Positions 1-7,233 of a stretch of DNA of 13,893 nt are shown one piece after another. The translations under genes and the position numbers were made by a program. This DNA is from JAICLL01 sp035252155 (GTDB taxonomy: Bacteria; Planctomycetota; Planctomycetia; Pirellulales; JAICIG01): positions 1 to 13,893 of the forward strand of contig DATFDL010000360.1 of the NCBI GenBank assembly GCA_035252155.1, written 5' to 3'. Position 1 is the first letter of the stretch. Each line of letters starts with the position of its first letter. The notes beneath the pieces are model-generated. The model saw only the letters and a list, made by a program, of their open reading frames with translations. It had not been told where the DNA came from and did not search any database.

Positions 1-227
1 ACTTCGTATTCGTACGGATCGGGAACGTCGGTGGCTACCGCCAGCGTTGGCTGGGGCGTAACGTCGATCTCGTAAAAAGCCCCGAGATGGACCCGCGGTT
101 CAGCGATATACGCGTGAGGCAGTTTGTGGACGAGAGTCCTCACGATCATGGCCGGCCATGCGCCATGAAAGCCTTCCCACGATCGTTTGCTGATGAGCGG
201 CGGATGAAAGTGGTCGCGCAGCGGCAT
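1..227 (-). CDS. N-terminal part of a hypothetical protein (MPLRDHF-type, possibly DUF4058/Uma2-like), cut by window edge
   Basis: An open frame begins with ATG at 227 and runs without a stop for 75 codons to the window edge. It starts MPLRDHFHPPLISKRSWEGF and continues with a region reading AEPRVHLGAFYEIDV. That opening (MPLRDHF, W-E-x-F-H, then EPRVH and an E-I-D segment) resembles a hypothetical family I associate with planctomycetes and cyanobacteria, which I would place near the DUF4058/Uma2 group. The family assignment is from memory and uncertain; no function is claimed. The start lies 7 bases after the stop of the upstream TPR gene, so the two are probably co-transcribed. The ribosome site is weak, which would fit translational coupling. 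The C-terminal part lies outside the window. Confidence 0.55.
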   Translation of the reverse strand, partial: MPLRDHFHPPLISKRSWEGFHGAWPAMIVRTLVHKLPHAYIAEPRVHLGAFYEIDVTPQPTLAVATDVPDPYEYE

Positions 228-234
228 GTCCGGT

Positions 235-2514
235 TCAGCGGGCGTAGGGCGCGTAGGATTTTTCTTCGATCAAGCGCGAGCCGAGCAGCTCGTTGATTCG
301 CCGCTTGACGGCGGCTCGAAGGTCGTTTTGATGATAGACCGAACGGGCCAGCTCGACGAAGCCCGGCCCAAAATCGGCCTGCCGCTCGCAGATGCGGATC
401 TCGTCTTCGATCTCCCACAAGGCCTCGTTCACCCGCTTCAGCTCGGCCGTCAATTCATCGAGCGGCGCCGACGGGCGGATCGCCCGATCGCGGGCCGCCG
501 CCAACGTGGCCAATTCGGCGCGCACGTTGGCCAGCTTCGCGGCATCGCTGATGCGCTCCAGCTTGATTTCGAGAATCGTCAACTTGTCGAGCAGCTCGCC
601 CGGTGCGATCTCGACGGTAATGGGTCGGGCAGGCGCGGGCGCAGACATGCGCTGGGCCAGGGCCGCGGCCATCCGTTCAAACACGCTGCCCCAGTCGCCG
701 CGCTCGGGCTGCCGAAACAACCGCATGGTGGGATACCAAGGACTGTCTTCACGTTCGAGCAGCCAACGCCAGTCGGGCGCAAAGGGCAGGGCCAGCCATA
801 CCGGCGCCGCTAGCGCTCCGGCCAGGTGGGCAATCGAAGTGTCGCTGGTGATGACCAGGTCGAGCGATTTCATCACTGCGGCCGTATCGACAAAAGGACC
901 GGTCGTCTCGTCGAGCCGGGCCGCCAGATCGATCACCGCAAAGCGGCCTGCGATCGCCGCCAGTTGCTCGCTGCCGTAGCCTTTTTGCAAACTGACGAGC
1001 GTCACGCCGGGCACGGCCGCCAGCGGAGCGAACTCGGCCAGCGGCAACGAGCGCAGCCGGTCGAAATAGAACGAGCGGCTGCCTTGCCAGGCGATGCCCA
1101 CGCGATAGCCCGGCAGGTCGTCGAGCTCGCGGCGCCAGCGTTCGACCAACGTCGGATCGGCCTGCAAATAAGGCACGTCGGCGGGAATGGTTTCGAGCGT
1201 GGTGCCGAAGATGCGCGGCAGGCTCAAGAGCGGCGCATGCACCTCGAACGCCGGCAGCGGATCGCCCTGGGCCACCAGCCGCTCGATGCCTTCGCATCCG
1301 GCCAACAACGGCAACAGCGTCTTTTGACAGACCACAATCACTCGGCCGCCACGCTGCTTCACCAGGCGGGCATAACGCACAAACTGAATCGTATCGCCCA
1401 AGCCCTGCTCGGCGTGCAGCAGAATGGTTTTGCCGTCGAGCGGGCCGCCGTCCCAGAGCGGCTGCTGGAAAGGTCGCTCAGGCAACTCAGGGCATTTCCA
1501 ACGCCACTCGTATTCGGGCAGCCCTTCGCTATAGCGGCCTTGCAGCAGACGGACGATCGCCCGGTTCTTGTGGGCTTCGGGCGAGTCGGGCTCTTGCCGC
1601 AGGGCCGCGTCGCAATAGGCGATCGATTCTTCGTGCCGGCCTTCGAGCAAGGCCACAATACTGAGCGTCAGGTTCAACTGGGCTGATCCGCCGCCGCCCC
1701 GCAGCCGCAAAGCCTCGCGACAGCTTGCCTGGCAGCCGGCCAGGTCGCCCAGTTGCAACAGCACCAGCGACAGCCCCGCGTGCGGCTCGGCCAGTTCGGG
1801 GCGCAGCCGGATCGCCTCGCGAAAGCTGGCCGCGGCTTCGTCGAGTTGCCCCAGCTCGCGCAGCGCGTCGCCCAGGTTGCTGTGGGCCTCAGGGTATGCG
1901 GGCAAGAGGGCGATCGCCTGCCGGTAACAAGCGACCGCGTCGTTCCATTTGCGCATCTTCGAGTAGGCCGCGCCCAGATGGTTATGCCCGATGGCGAAGT
2001 CGGGCTTCAGCCGCAGGGCCAGGCGGCAGCTTGCCACGGCCTCGTCGATCTGGCCCAGCTCGCGCTGCAAATTGCCGAGATTGCTGTGGGCCTCGGCAAA
2101 GTCGGGCTTGAGGCGCACGGCCTCTTGATACGCCGTCAGGGCCAAATCATTACGGCCTATTTCTTTCAGCACGTTGCCCAGGTTGTTGTGGGCCGGGGCA
2201 AAGTCGGGCCGGGCGCGGATGGCCGCCTCGAAGCCGGCCGCCGCGTCGGCCAGTCGCCCTTGTTGCTGCCGCACGATGCCCAGGCCGTTATGCGCCTGCG
2301 CCAGATCGGGCCGCAGCTCGACGGCGCGCTGGTACGCGGCCAGGGCCTCTTCGAGCTTGGCCTGGTTGCGGCAAGTCGCGCCGAGCAAATACCAAAGCTC
2401 GGCGTTGTGCGGCTCGCCGGCGAGCAATTCGCGATATGCAAGTTCCGCTCGCGGCAGATCGCCCGCCTGTTGCCAGCGGCGGGCCGTTTCGAGTAATTCA
2501 GCGGCGTTTGTCAC
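235..2514 (-). CDS. TPR protein fused to a GT9-like glycosyltransferase domain and a C-terminal DUF6165 domain
   Basis: The protein has 759 residues. Residues 3-335 are about nine tetratricopeptide repeats, each with the usual pattern such as PDFAEAHSNLGN. Residues 350-625 resemble the glycosyltransferase module that follows TPRs in many bacterial proteins. AEQGLGDTIQFVRY lies at 368-381, and TSDTSIAHLAGAL near 557-569 matches the nucleotide-sugar binding region of heptosyltransferase-like GT9 enzymes. Residues 631-759 form a third, helical domain (EIAPGELLDKLTILEIKLER ... SVYHQNDLRAAVKRRINE) that I recognise as DUF6165, usually a stand-alone protein near glycan genes. No signal peptide is visible, so the protein is probably cytoplasmic, transferring a sugar onto an unknown acceptor. 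It starts 9 bases after the Panacea gene and belongs to the same transcribed block. The TPR and GT calls are firm; the DUF6165 name is less so. Confidence 0.85.
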   Translation of the reverse strand: MTNAAELLETARRWQQAGDLPRAELAYRELLAGEPHNAELWYLLGATCRNQAKLEEALAAYQRAVELRPDLAQAHNGLGIVRQQQGRLADAAAGFEAAIRARPDFAPAHNNLGNVLKEIGRNDLALTAYQEAVRLKPDFAEAHSNLGNLQRELGQIDEAVASCRLALRLKPDFAIGHNHLGAAYSKMRKWNDAVACYRQAIALLPAYPEAHSNLGDALRELGQLDEAAASFREAIRLRPELAEPHAGLSLVLLQLGDLAGCQASCREALRLRGGGGSAQLNLTLSIVALLEGRHEESIAYCDAALRQEPDSPEAHKNRAIVRLLQGRYSEGLPEYEWRWKCPELPERPFQQPLWDGGPLDGKTILLHAEQGLGDTIQFVRYARLVKQRGGRVIVVCQKTLLPLLAGCEGIERLVAQGDPLPAFEVHAPLLSLPRIFGTTLETIPADVPYLQADPTLVERWRRELDDLPGYRVGIAWQGSRSFYFDRLRSLPLAEFAPLAAVPGVTLVSLQKGYGSEQLAAIAGRFAVIDLAARLDETTGPFVDTAAVMKSLDLVITSDTSIAHLAGALAAPVWLALPFAPDWRWLLEREDSPWYPTMRLFRQPERGDWGSVFERMAAALAQRMSAPAPARPITVEIAPGELLDKLTILEIKLERISDAAKLANVRAELATLAAARDRAIRPSAPLDELTAELKRVNEALWEIEDEIRICERQADFGPGFVELARSVYHQNDLRAAVKRRINELLGSRLIEEKSYAPYAR

Positions 2515-2523
2515 CGGAAGGCA

Positions 2524-3078
2524 TCATCCACCAAAAACCCGATCGAAGACGGCGCGCTCGCGGGCATCGCGAAGAATTGCCTCGCAATCAGAATCGCGGC
2601 CAACCGCGCGAATCACATCTTCCGCAGAAATGGTTCTCGACGAACCTTTTCGGGGCCGGTTTTGAACGAACTCCGCAAAAGTGTGCGTTTGCTCTCCGAC
2701 TTCGTAATCGTCGAAGTCTTCAAACTCAGCAACAATGCCATTCAGCAGATCGATTTCAAAACTCGATAAATCGCCATTGCCGGGATCATTGATCATTTCG
2801 ACATCGTAGTGGTCTTTGCGGAACAGACTCATCCAGTCGGGCGAGCTGATATCCTTTCCGTTAATCAGGTCAAGCATCGGGCTTTGTAGTGGGCCCCGGT
2901 CCATCGCCACATAGCGCCCGCCGCTTATTGGGCGGCCGATTTTTTCGATGCTTCTGCGGTCGGCGATGTAGAGCAATTTCAGCAGACGGTAATAGTTCAT
3001 CTGCCGGCTCTTCTGCTGCCGCAACACGCACGCCGCCGCCTGTGTTGCCTTGCAGTAATTGAATTTGAAACTCGTCAT
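2524..3078 (-). CDS. Panacea-domain (SocA-like, formerly DUF4065) antitoxin-type protein
   Basis: The protein has 184 residues. The N-terminal segment MNYYRLLKLLYIADRRSIEK (27-46), followed by GRPISGGRYVAMDRGPLQSP, is the hallmark of the Panacea domain. That domain occurs in SocA, a proteolytic adaptor and antitoxin of Caulobacter, and in many predicted antitoxins. ATG at 3078 is chosen over the longer frame from 3108 because a GAGG ribosome site lies about 8 bases upstream. The expected toxin is not adjacent: the flanking genes are a glycosyltransferase and the TPR protein. Base composition is unlike the neighbours: 2701-2760 is 24/60 G+C and 2761-2820 is 28/60, against 44/60 in 1801-1860 of the TPR gene. 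This suggests recent acquisition. It may have its own promoter inside the end of the GT4 gene. Its role here is unknown; the domain call is fairly secure. Confidence 0.8.
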   Translation of the reverse strand: MTSFKFNYCKATQAAACVLRQQKSRQMNYYRLLKLLYIADRRSIEKIGRPISGGRYVAMDRGPLQSPMLDLINGKDISSPDWMSLFRKDHYDVEMINDPGNGDLSSFEIDLLNGIVAEFEDFDDYEVGEQTHTFAEFVQNRPRKGSSRTISAEDVIRAVGRDSDCEAILRDARERAVFDRVFGG

Positions 3079-3146
3079 CAGTTTGACCTCACGCCGCATT
3101 GCAGACAAATCGCGGCCGCCGCCGGTTCTGGCAGCCGAATGTTTTC

Positions 3147-3176
3147 ATTCTACCAGTGATTACGTCGAAGTTCCAA
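3147..3176 (-). promoter_or_regulatory. Possible sigma-70-like promoter for the Panacea gene, with a small palindrome
   Basis: On the minus strand TTGGAA (3171-3176) is followed after 18 bases by TAGAAT (3147-3152), matching 4/6 and 5/6 of the sigma-70 consensus. This would start transcription near 3140, about 60 bases before the Panacea ATG. The perfect inverted repeat GAATG-TTTT-CATTC (3137-3150) overlaps the -10 element and could be an operator. The promoter overlaps the last codons of the GT4 gene. Confidence 0.35.
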
Positions 3177-4407
3177 CCCGATCTAATTTCGAGAACTTGG
3201 TACGATATTGGCCCTCGATCAGCTCTTCATAACCGGCGACCATCCGCTCAAGCGACCAGCGCGCAGCGACGTCGCGGCGGCCGGCCTGGCCGAAGCGGCG
3301 GGCTTTGGAACGGTCGCTGAAGAGCTCGATGACCCGCGCGGCCAATGCGCCGACGTCGCCCGGCGGCACCAGGTAGCCGCTCACGCCGTCGTGAATGGTT
3401 TCCGTGAGCGAGCCGACCCGCGTGGCGACCACCGGCTTTTCACAAGCCAAGGCCTCGAGCACCGAAACCGGATTGGCCTCCATCTGCGAGGTGAGCAGTA
3501 CCACGTCGGTCAGCGCCAGCAGTTCCGGGATGTCGGCGCGCGTGCCGAGGAAATGGACGGGGTCTGACAGCTCAAGCCGCGCGGTCAATGCTTCGAGCTC
3601 CGGACGCTCACCGCCGTCGCCGATCACCAGGAAGTGCGCCTGGGGCACCGCGGCGCGGATTTGCGCCGCCGCCCGGAGAAACATCGCGTGGTTTTTTTCT
3701 GGACGCAGCGCCGCCACGATTGCCGCCACAGGCGCGCCCGGCGGCAAACTGAGTTCGGCGCGCAGCCTGGCATCCGGCGGGCGCGGACTGAACCGGTCGA
3801 GGTCGACGCCGTTGGGAACGACGTACACCTTGTCCGCCGGGCAGCCTTCGTGCTCGGCCAGATACCGGGCGTGCGGTTCCGCCACGGCGATAAAGGCGTC
3901 GGACCACGGCGCCAAGCGGCGATTGAGCCATTCGACGTGGTCGGGCAGGCCGGTCGAGTGCAGCGCCGAGATCACGACGGGCACGCCCGCCCGCCAGGCC
4001 GCCAGCCGCCCCCAGAACATCTTGTCGCCGCCCGTGCCGACGGTGACAACCGCGTCGATCCGCCGCCGGCGAAGCAGCCGCGCCAGCCGGCCCCACACTC
4101 GCACGTCGTACTTATGGCGGAGCAGTCCGGTGAAGCCGGGGATTTCGCGCGACAGCACATCGCCCAGCGGCCCAAAATATTTTAAGCAACAGAATTCGGG
4201 CGCAAAGCGGCGGCGGTCGAGCCGGCGGACCAGGTTCACCAGCAGCGTTTCGGCCCCGCCTACCGGCATGCAGGTGATGACGAACATCACGCGCAAGGCG
4301 GCTCGGTCGTCGGCGCGGTGATCGTGGCCCGCGTTTTCCAGCAGGTCGAGCGCCGCTGATTCGAAGCCGGAGTATGCGAGGTTTCGATTCGATAGCAATG
4401 TGTTCAT
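3160..4407 (-). CDS. Glycosyltransferase family 4 (GT-B fold)
   Basis: The protein has 415 residues, typical for GT4. The N-terminal Rossmann domain begins at VMFVITCMPVGGAETLLVNL (about 40-59), where GGAET is the usual family signature. The linker and C-terminal domain carry VPNGVDLDRFSP (197-208), the LRPEKNH donor-phosphate binding segment (234-240), and the E-x7-E motif with E310 and E318 inside EANPVSVLEALACEKPVVAT. It should transfer a sugar from a nucleotide-sugar donor to a growing glycan on the cytoplasmic side of the membrane; donor and acceptor cannot be read from sequence. ATG at 4407 gives about 40 extra residues ahead of the conserved domain and has no clear ribosome site, so the true start may be internal, for example the ATG of MFVIT at residue 41. 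It lies between the flippase and Panacea genes. Confidence 0.9.
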   Translation of the reverse strand: MNTLLSNRNLAYSGFESAALDLLENAGHDHRADDRAALRVMFVITCMPVGGAETLLVNLVRRLDRRRFAPEFCCLKYFGPLGDVLSREIPGFTGLLRHKYDVRVWGRLARLLRRRRIDAVVTVGTGGDKMFWGRLAAWRAGVPVVISALHSTGLPDHVEWLNRRLAPWSDAFIAVAEPHARYLAEHEGCPADKVYVVPNGVDLDRFSPRPPDARLRAELSLPPGAPVAAIVAALRPEKNHAMFLRAAAQIRAAVPQAHFLVIGDGGERPELEALTARLELSDPVHFLGTRADIPELLALTDVVLLTSQMEANPVSVLEALACEKPVVATRVGSLTETIHDGVSGYLVPPGDVGALAARVIELFSDRSKARRFGQAGRRDVAARWSLERMVAGYEELIEGQYRTKFSKLDRVGTST

Positions 4408-4494
4408 GGAATGTGATCGCTACGGGAATGAAGCTGCTTAAGGTGTGATCGGTTTTGACAATCAAAATCGGTAATTCGGCTGGGAAGCGGTCAA

Positions 4495-6138
4495 TCATCG
4501 CTCCGCCGGGACAAGCCCGGGCGGTGGCGTCGGTTCGTGCCCGAATTCAATTGTCAAAACGGACTGGGGAACGGACTCCGTGCCGTTCCGTGAACTGCGA
4601 TTCGAGGTTGTCTCGCCCCCCGACGGAACGCCGCGGAGGGCGTTCCCTACAGAGGATGAAATTGCTTGCATCAAAAGGTGTTTTTCGCCACGGTTGAAAA
4701 CGATTTCGCCGCTGCAGGCGAACAATGCCAACGCGATTAGCATCGCCAAACCTGGCAACGGGCCAAAGGCGATGGCGGCGGGCGCCAACGATAGGACACA
4801 TAAACCGGCATCGAACCGCATGCCGCAACGCCACGCGGATGAATACATCGCCGCCAGCATCGTCAGGTTCGCGGCCGATGTGGCTAGCACCGCGCCGAAC
4901 AGTCCGTAACGCGGCAATAACCAGCCGTTCAGGCCCAGGCTGGCGATCAGTCCGACCACCAAGGCCAGGCTGGCTAGCTGAGCGCGTTCGGCGCACCACA
5001 GATAATTCGTGGCGACGACGGCCAGCGACCCCCAGATGCAATAGGTCAAGGTCCAGGGAAGCAGCGCCAGGCCCGCCGCGTATTTGCCGCCCCAGGCCGT
5101 CTGGAACAACCAAGGCGCGATCAGCAAAATGCCGACGGCGGCAATGCCCAGCGAAATCGCGAAGAGTTTCAGAATCAGATTCAACCGGTCCGATACTTCG
5201 GCGCGGCGGCCCGCTTCCCAGTCGCGCGCCAGATGCGGCGTGATCAAGCCGGCCAGCATCTCGGCGACGCCCAAGAATAATAGCGGAATAAGGCGGGCAC
5301 TGTGGTATTGGCCGATCTGTGCCAAGGCGTCGGCTTCGGTCAGCCCGCTGAACTGGATCAGCATCCAGCGATCGGCCAAGCCGCACAGATTGGCCAAAAC
5401 ATTGGTCGTCCATACCCAAAACGCGAACGACGCTAATCGCCGCAGCCCCGACGATGGCTGATGCTCTTGCGCGGCGGCGTCTTCGGGCAGCGAACGCCAA
5501 ATTCGGCCGAGCCAACCAAAGCCGAGCAAGATTGAAACGAGGCAAGCACCGCCAAACGCCCAGACCACGCTGGTCGCCGCCGGTTCGCACGCGGCCAACA
5601 GCCAAGAGCCGAGCACGGCGAACCCCAGGCTATGGCAAAACTGCATGACTGCGACGGCGCGGGTCATACGCAACGCGTTGAATAGCGCAGTCAGCAGGGT
5701 ATGGACGATCCACAGTGTGAGACCGCCGGCCAGCAAGATGACGAGCCGCGCTTGACCGTCGCCGCCAAAGATGAATTGCGAGAGCCAGTCCCGCGTGATC
5801 AGCGCCAGCGCGCCGGCCGCCGCGGCCAACGCCAACGAGCAGCCGGAGAGCGATTGCAAGAAGACCCGCAAGCGGCCGCGTTGCCGATAGGTCTCGGCAT
5901 AGCGGCCCAGCGAGCCGGGCAGCCCGAACACGGCCAGAGGCGCGGCGAACATCAAGAATCCATAGGCCAAGTCCCACCGCCCCAGGTCGTCGGCGGCGAG
6001 CCAGCGGCAAAACAAAACGCCGCGCACGAAGCCGACTAGCCGCTGCGCCACGGTCAGAGCCAATAATAAAGCGACGCCCTGAGCCAGCGTTTGTGTGCGC
6101 AGCGCCGTCTTCGCCGGGCCACTTGCCGTGGTCAGCAT
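4495..6138 (-). CDS. Wzx/MATE-like polysaccharide flippase, with a repeat-encoded C-terminal tail
   Basis: The protein has 547 residues with some 12-14 hydrophobic segments. It opens with TLAQGVALLLALTVAQRLVG and continues with FFCRWL-type and GRW-type elements of the polysaccharide-biosynthesis (MOP/MATE superfamily) exporters, which flip lipid-linked glycans across the inner membrane. ATG at 6138 is preferred because GGAGG lies about 8 bases upstream. A frame open further upstream to 6297 only reads through palindromic repeats. The start overlaps the deacetylase stop in the string ATGCTGA. Residues from about 496 to the end are hydrophilic and encoded by a palindromic element plus a second hairpin (SSSVGNALRGVPSGG, RNGTESVPQSV, then PTPPPGLVPAER). 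The natural end of the fold is probably near residue 490-495. The flippase class is firm; the substrate is unknown. Confidence 0.88.
   Translation of the reverse strand: MLTTASGPAKTALRTQTLAQGVALLLALTVAQRLVGFVRGVLFCRWLAADDLGRWDLAYGFLMFAAPLAVFGLPGSLGRYAETYRQRGRLRVFLQSLSGCSLALAAAAGALALITRDWLSQFIFGGDGQARLVILLAGGLTLWIVHTLLTALFNALRMTRAVAVMQFCHSLGFAVLGSWLLAACEPAATSVVWAFGGACLVSILLGFGWLGRIWRSLPEDAAAQEHQPSSGLRRLASFAFWVWTTNVLANLCGLADRWMLIQFSGLTEADALAQIGQYHSARLIPLLFLGVAEMLAGLITPHLARDWEAGRRAEVSDRLNLILKLFAISLGIAAVGILLIAPWLFQTAWGGKYAAGLALLPWTLTYCIWGSLAVVATNYLWCAERAQLASLALVVGLIASLGLNGWLLPRYGLFGAVLATSAANLTMLAAMYSSAWRCGMRFDAGLCVLSLAPAAIAFGPLPGLAMLIALALFACSGEIVFNRGEKHLLMQAISSSVGNALRGVPSGGETTSNRSSRNGTESVPQSVLTIEFGHEPTPPPGLVPAER
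4503..4524. repeat. GC-rich hairpin with ACAAG loop at the flippase 3' end
   Basis: CCGCCGGG (4503-4510) pairs with CCCGGGCGG (4516-4524) with one bulged base, around the loop ACAAG. It lies in the last flippase codons. A related hairpin with the same ACAAG loop occurs at 12321-12350 by the end of the YihY gene. There is no T-run, so it is not a classical terminator. Confidence 0.55.
4561..4653. repeat. Paired-hairpin palindromic element, copy 2 (reverse orientation)
   Basis: Two self-complementary hairpins lie 35 bases apart. The first is GGAACGG-N8-CCGTTCC (4568-4589) and the second GGAACGCC-N6-GGCGTTCC (4625-4646), followed by the outer border CTACAGA ending at 4653. It is the same element as at 7142-7233, inverted. 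It lies inside the 3' end of the flippase frame and encodes about 30 residues of its tail. Confidence 0.85.
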
Positions 6139-7112
6139 GAGAGGCCCTCCGCTCCGGCATGCGACAAACTTGGAGGATGGCCTTCCAAGGCCGTCGTCGG
6201 TTCTGGACGGCCTAGGAAGGCCATCCTCCGATCCGCCGGCACATGGTCGCCTTTCGCTCTGCGAAAGAACGCACTTTCGCGGAGCGAAAGACGACATTCA
6301 TATCGCGGCACGCGCAGTTTGCGGGGATCGACCGTCAGCCAATTCTTGAGGCGGATCAAATCGTCGTCGGCGTGGATCCGCTGCAAGTGAAACGGATCGT
6401 CGCCCGGAAAATTAAAACCGCCGTACGCCGAGCAGACCGCTTCGTAGCCCGCCTCGCGAGCCATGGCAAACGCCCAGTCGCTGAGGTTGGCGTGCTGGCC
6501 GTAGGGAAAGGCGAAATATCGGACGCGCGCGCCGACCGCCTGAGCCAGCTCGTCACCCGCGGTCACGATTTCGTCGTACAACTGCTCAGAATCGTCAATG
6601 GCGCCCAGGTCGGCATGCGTACGAGTATGCGCGCCGATTTCAACGCCCGACGCCGCCAGACTCCGCAGTTGATCGATGGTGTTCGGTTCAAATGGCCTTC
6701 CGTGGGCCACATCGTGCGCGAAAGGCACGCCTTCCAGCACGTGCTGAAGCGAGACAAAGTAGGTGCATGGAATTCGCTCGGCGATTAACAGCGGCAGAGC
6801 TTGCTGGCAATTGTCGGCGTAGCCGTCGTCGAAGGTGATGCTGACGGCGGGCCGATGATTGCCTTCGCAGATTCGCCGTTGGGCCTCGGCCAGCGAAACC
6901 AGATCGAAGTGCCGCTTGATCCAGCGCAGTTGCCGCGCGAAGACATCGAAGGGGCACGTCCAGGCGTTCGCCCGGTCGTCGGCGATGCGATGATAGAACA
7001 GCACCATCACGGGCGCGCGGCCGGCATCGGCCGCGCGGCGATTGCGTCGCCGGCGGTACGGATGCGACGTGTAGTAGTAGAGGCTCAGCATGCCTCGTTT
7101 GAGCAGGTTCAT
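6132..7112 (-). CDS. NodB-type polysaccharide deacetylase (CE4), with a repeat-encoded C-terminal tail
   Basis: The protein has 326 residues. The CE4/NodB motifs are all visible: TFDDGY at 93-98 with the catalytic and metal-binding Asp pair D95/D96, HTRTH at 162-166 giving the metal-binding histidines H162 and H166, and FAFPYG at 200-205. The enzyme should remove N- or O-acetyl groups from a glycan using a divalent metal. No clear signal peptide is seen, although the basic N-terminus MNLLKRGMLSLYYY could lie near the membrane. The natural end seems to be near LRVPRYE (residue 272). Residues 273-326 are encoded by two palindromic elements (6246-6295 and 6172-6229), after which the frame runs on until its TGA overlaps the flippase start by 7 bases. 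Such deacetylases are common in exopolysaccharide and lipid-linked glycan clusters. Confidence 0.92.
   Translation of the reverse strand: MNLLKRGMLSLYYYTSHPYRRRRNRRAADAGRAPVMVLFYHRIADDRANAWTCPFDVFARQLRWIKRHFDLVSLAEAQRRICEGNHRPAVSITFDDGYADNCQQALPLLIAERIPCTYFVSLQHVLEGVPFAHDVAHGRPFEPNTIDQLRSLAASGVEIGAHTRTHADLGAIDDSEQLYDEIVTAGDELAQAVGARVRYFAFPYGQHANLSDWAFAMAREAGYEAVCSAYGGFNFPGDDPFHLQRIHADDDLIRLKNWLTVDPRKLRVPRYECRLSLRESAFFRRAKGDHVPADRRMAFLGRPEPTTALEGHPPSLSHAGAEGLSC
6172..6229. repeat. Inverted repeat, 24-bp arms, 23/24 match
   Basis: Arm 6172-6195 begins GGAGGATGGCCTTCC. Its reverse complement at 6206-6229 ends GGAAGGCCATCCTCC. There is one mismatch in 24 and a 10-base loop. Each arm is itself self-complementary (GGCCTT-CC-AAGGCC at 6179-6192; GGCCT-AGGA-AGGCC at 6209-6222). 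It lies at the end of the deacetylase frame, just upstream of the flippase ribosome site. Confidence 0.9.
6246..6295. repeat. Paired-hairpin element of the CTTTCGC-N3-GCGAAAG type
   Basis: CTTTCGC-TCT-GCGAAAG (6251-6267) and CTTTCGC-GGA-GCGAAAG (6274-6290) are two perfect 7-bp hairpins, 6 bases apart. They are also inverted copies of each other; the matching extends to 6246-6267 against 6274-6295 (20 of 22). The element encodes the residues after LRVPRYE in the deacetylase (LSLRESAFFRRAKGD). Confidence 0.9.
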
Positions 7113-7141
7113 GCCAATCTCGGATCAAATCGACCTAATGG

Positions 7142-7233
7142 TCTGTAGGGAACGCCCTCTGTGGCGTTCCGTGAGAGGCGGCGCGACGTCGGCCCGCCCA
7201 TCACGGAACGGCACGGAGTCCGTTCCCTACAGA
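7142..7233. repeat. Paired-hairpin palindromic element, copy 1
   Basis: The 33-base outer arms 7142-7174 and 7201-7233 are inverted copies matching at 29 of 33 positions, bordered by TCTGTAGGG and CCCTACAGA. Each arm holds a perfect internal hairpin: GGAACGCC-N6-GGCGTTCC (7149-7170) and GGAACGG-N8-CCGTTCC (7205-7226). The right arm encodes the last residues and supplies the TGA stop (7201-7203) of the downstream-most GNAT gene. The rest fills the gap to the deacetylase start. Confidence 0.9.

Noticed and set aside
226..1686. Plus-strand open frames opposite the TPR gene (up to 286 residues)
   Set aside because: They mirror a strongly supported minus-strand gene and are rich in R, Q and G with no recognisable domain; long antisense frames are expected at this GC content.
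1725..2500. DNA tandem repeat or CRISPR-like periodicity
   Set aside because: The roughly 102-base period is explained by 34-residue TPRs in the encoded protein.
2524..3176. Toxin gene partnering the Panacea protein
   Set aside because: Gaps on both sides are too short for a gene, and the neighbours are a clear glycosyltransferase and TPR protein.
4408..4494. Rho-independent terminator after the flippase gene
   Set aside because: The GC hairpin at 4503-4524 has no following T-run on the minus strand, and the next gene follows closely.
6139..6297. N-terminal extension of the flippase by 53 residues
   Set aside because: The extension reads through palindromic repeats and lacks a ribosome site; ATG 6138 has GGAGG in front and begins the conserved domain.
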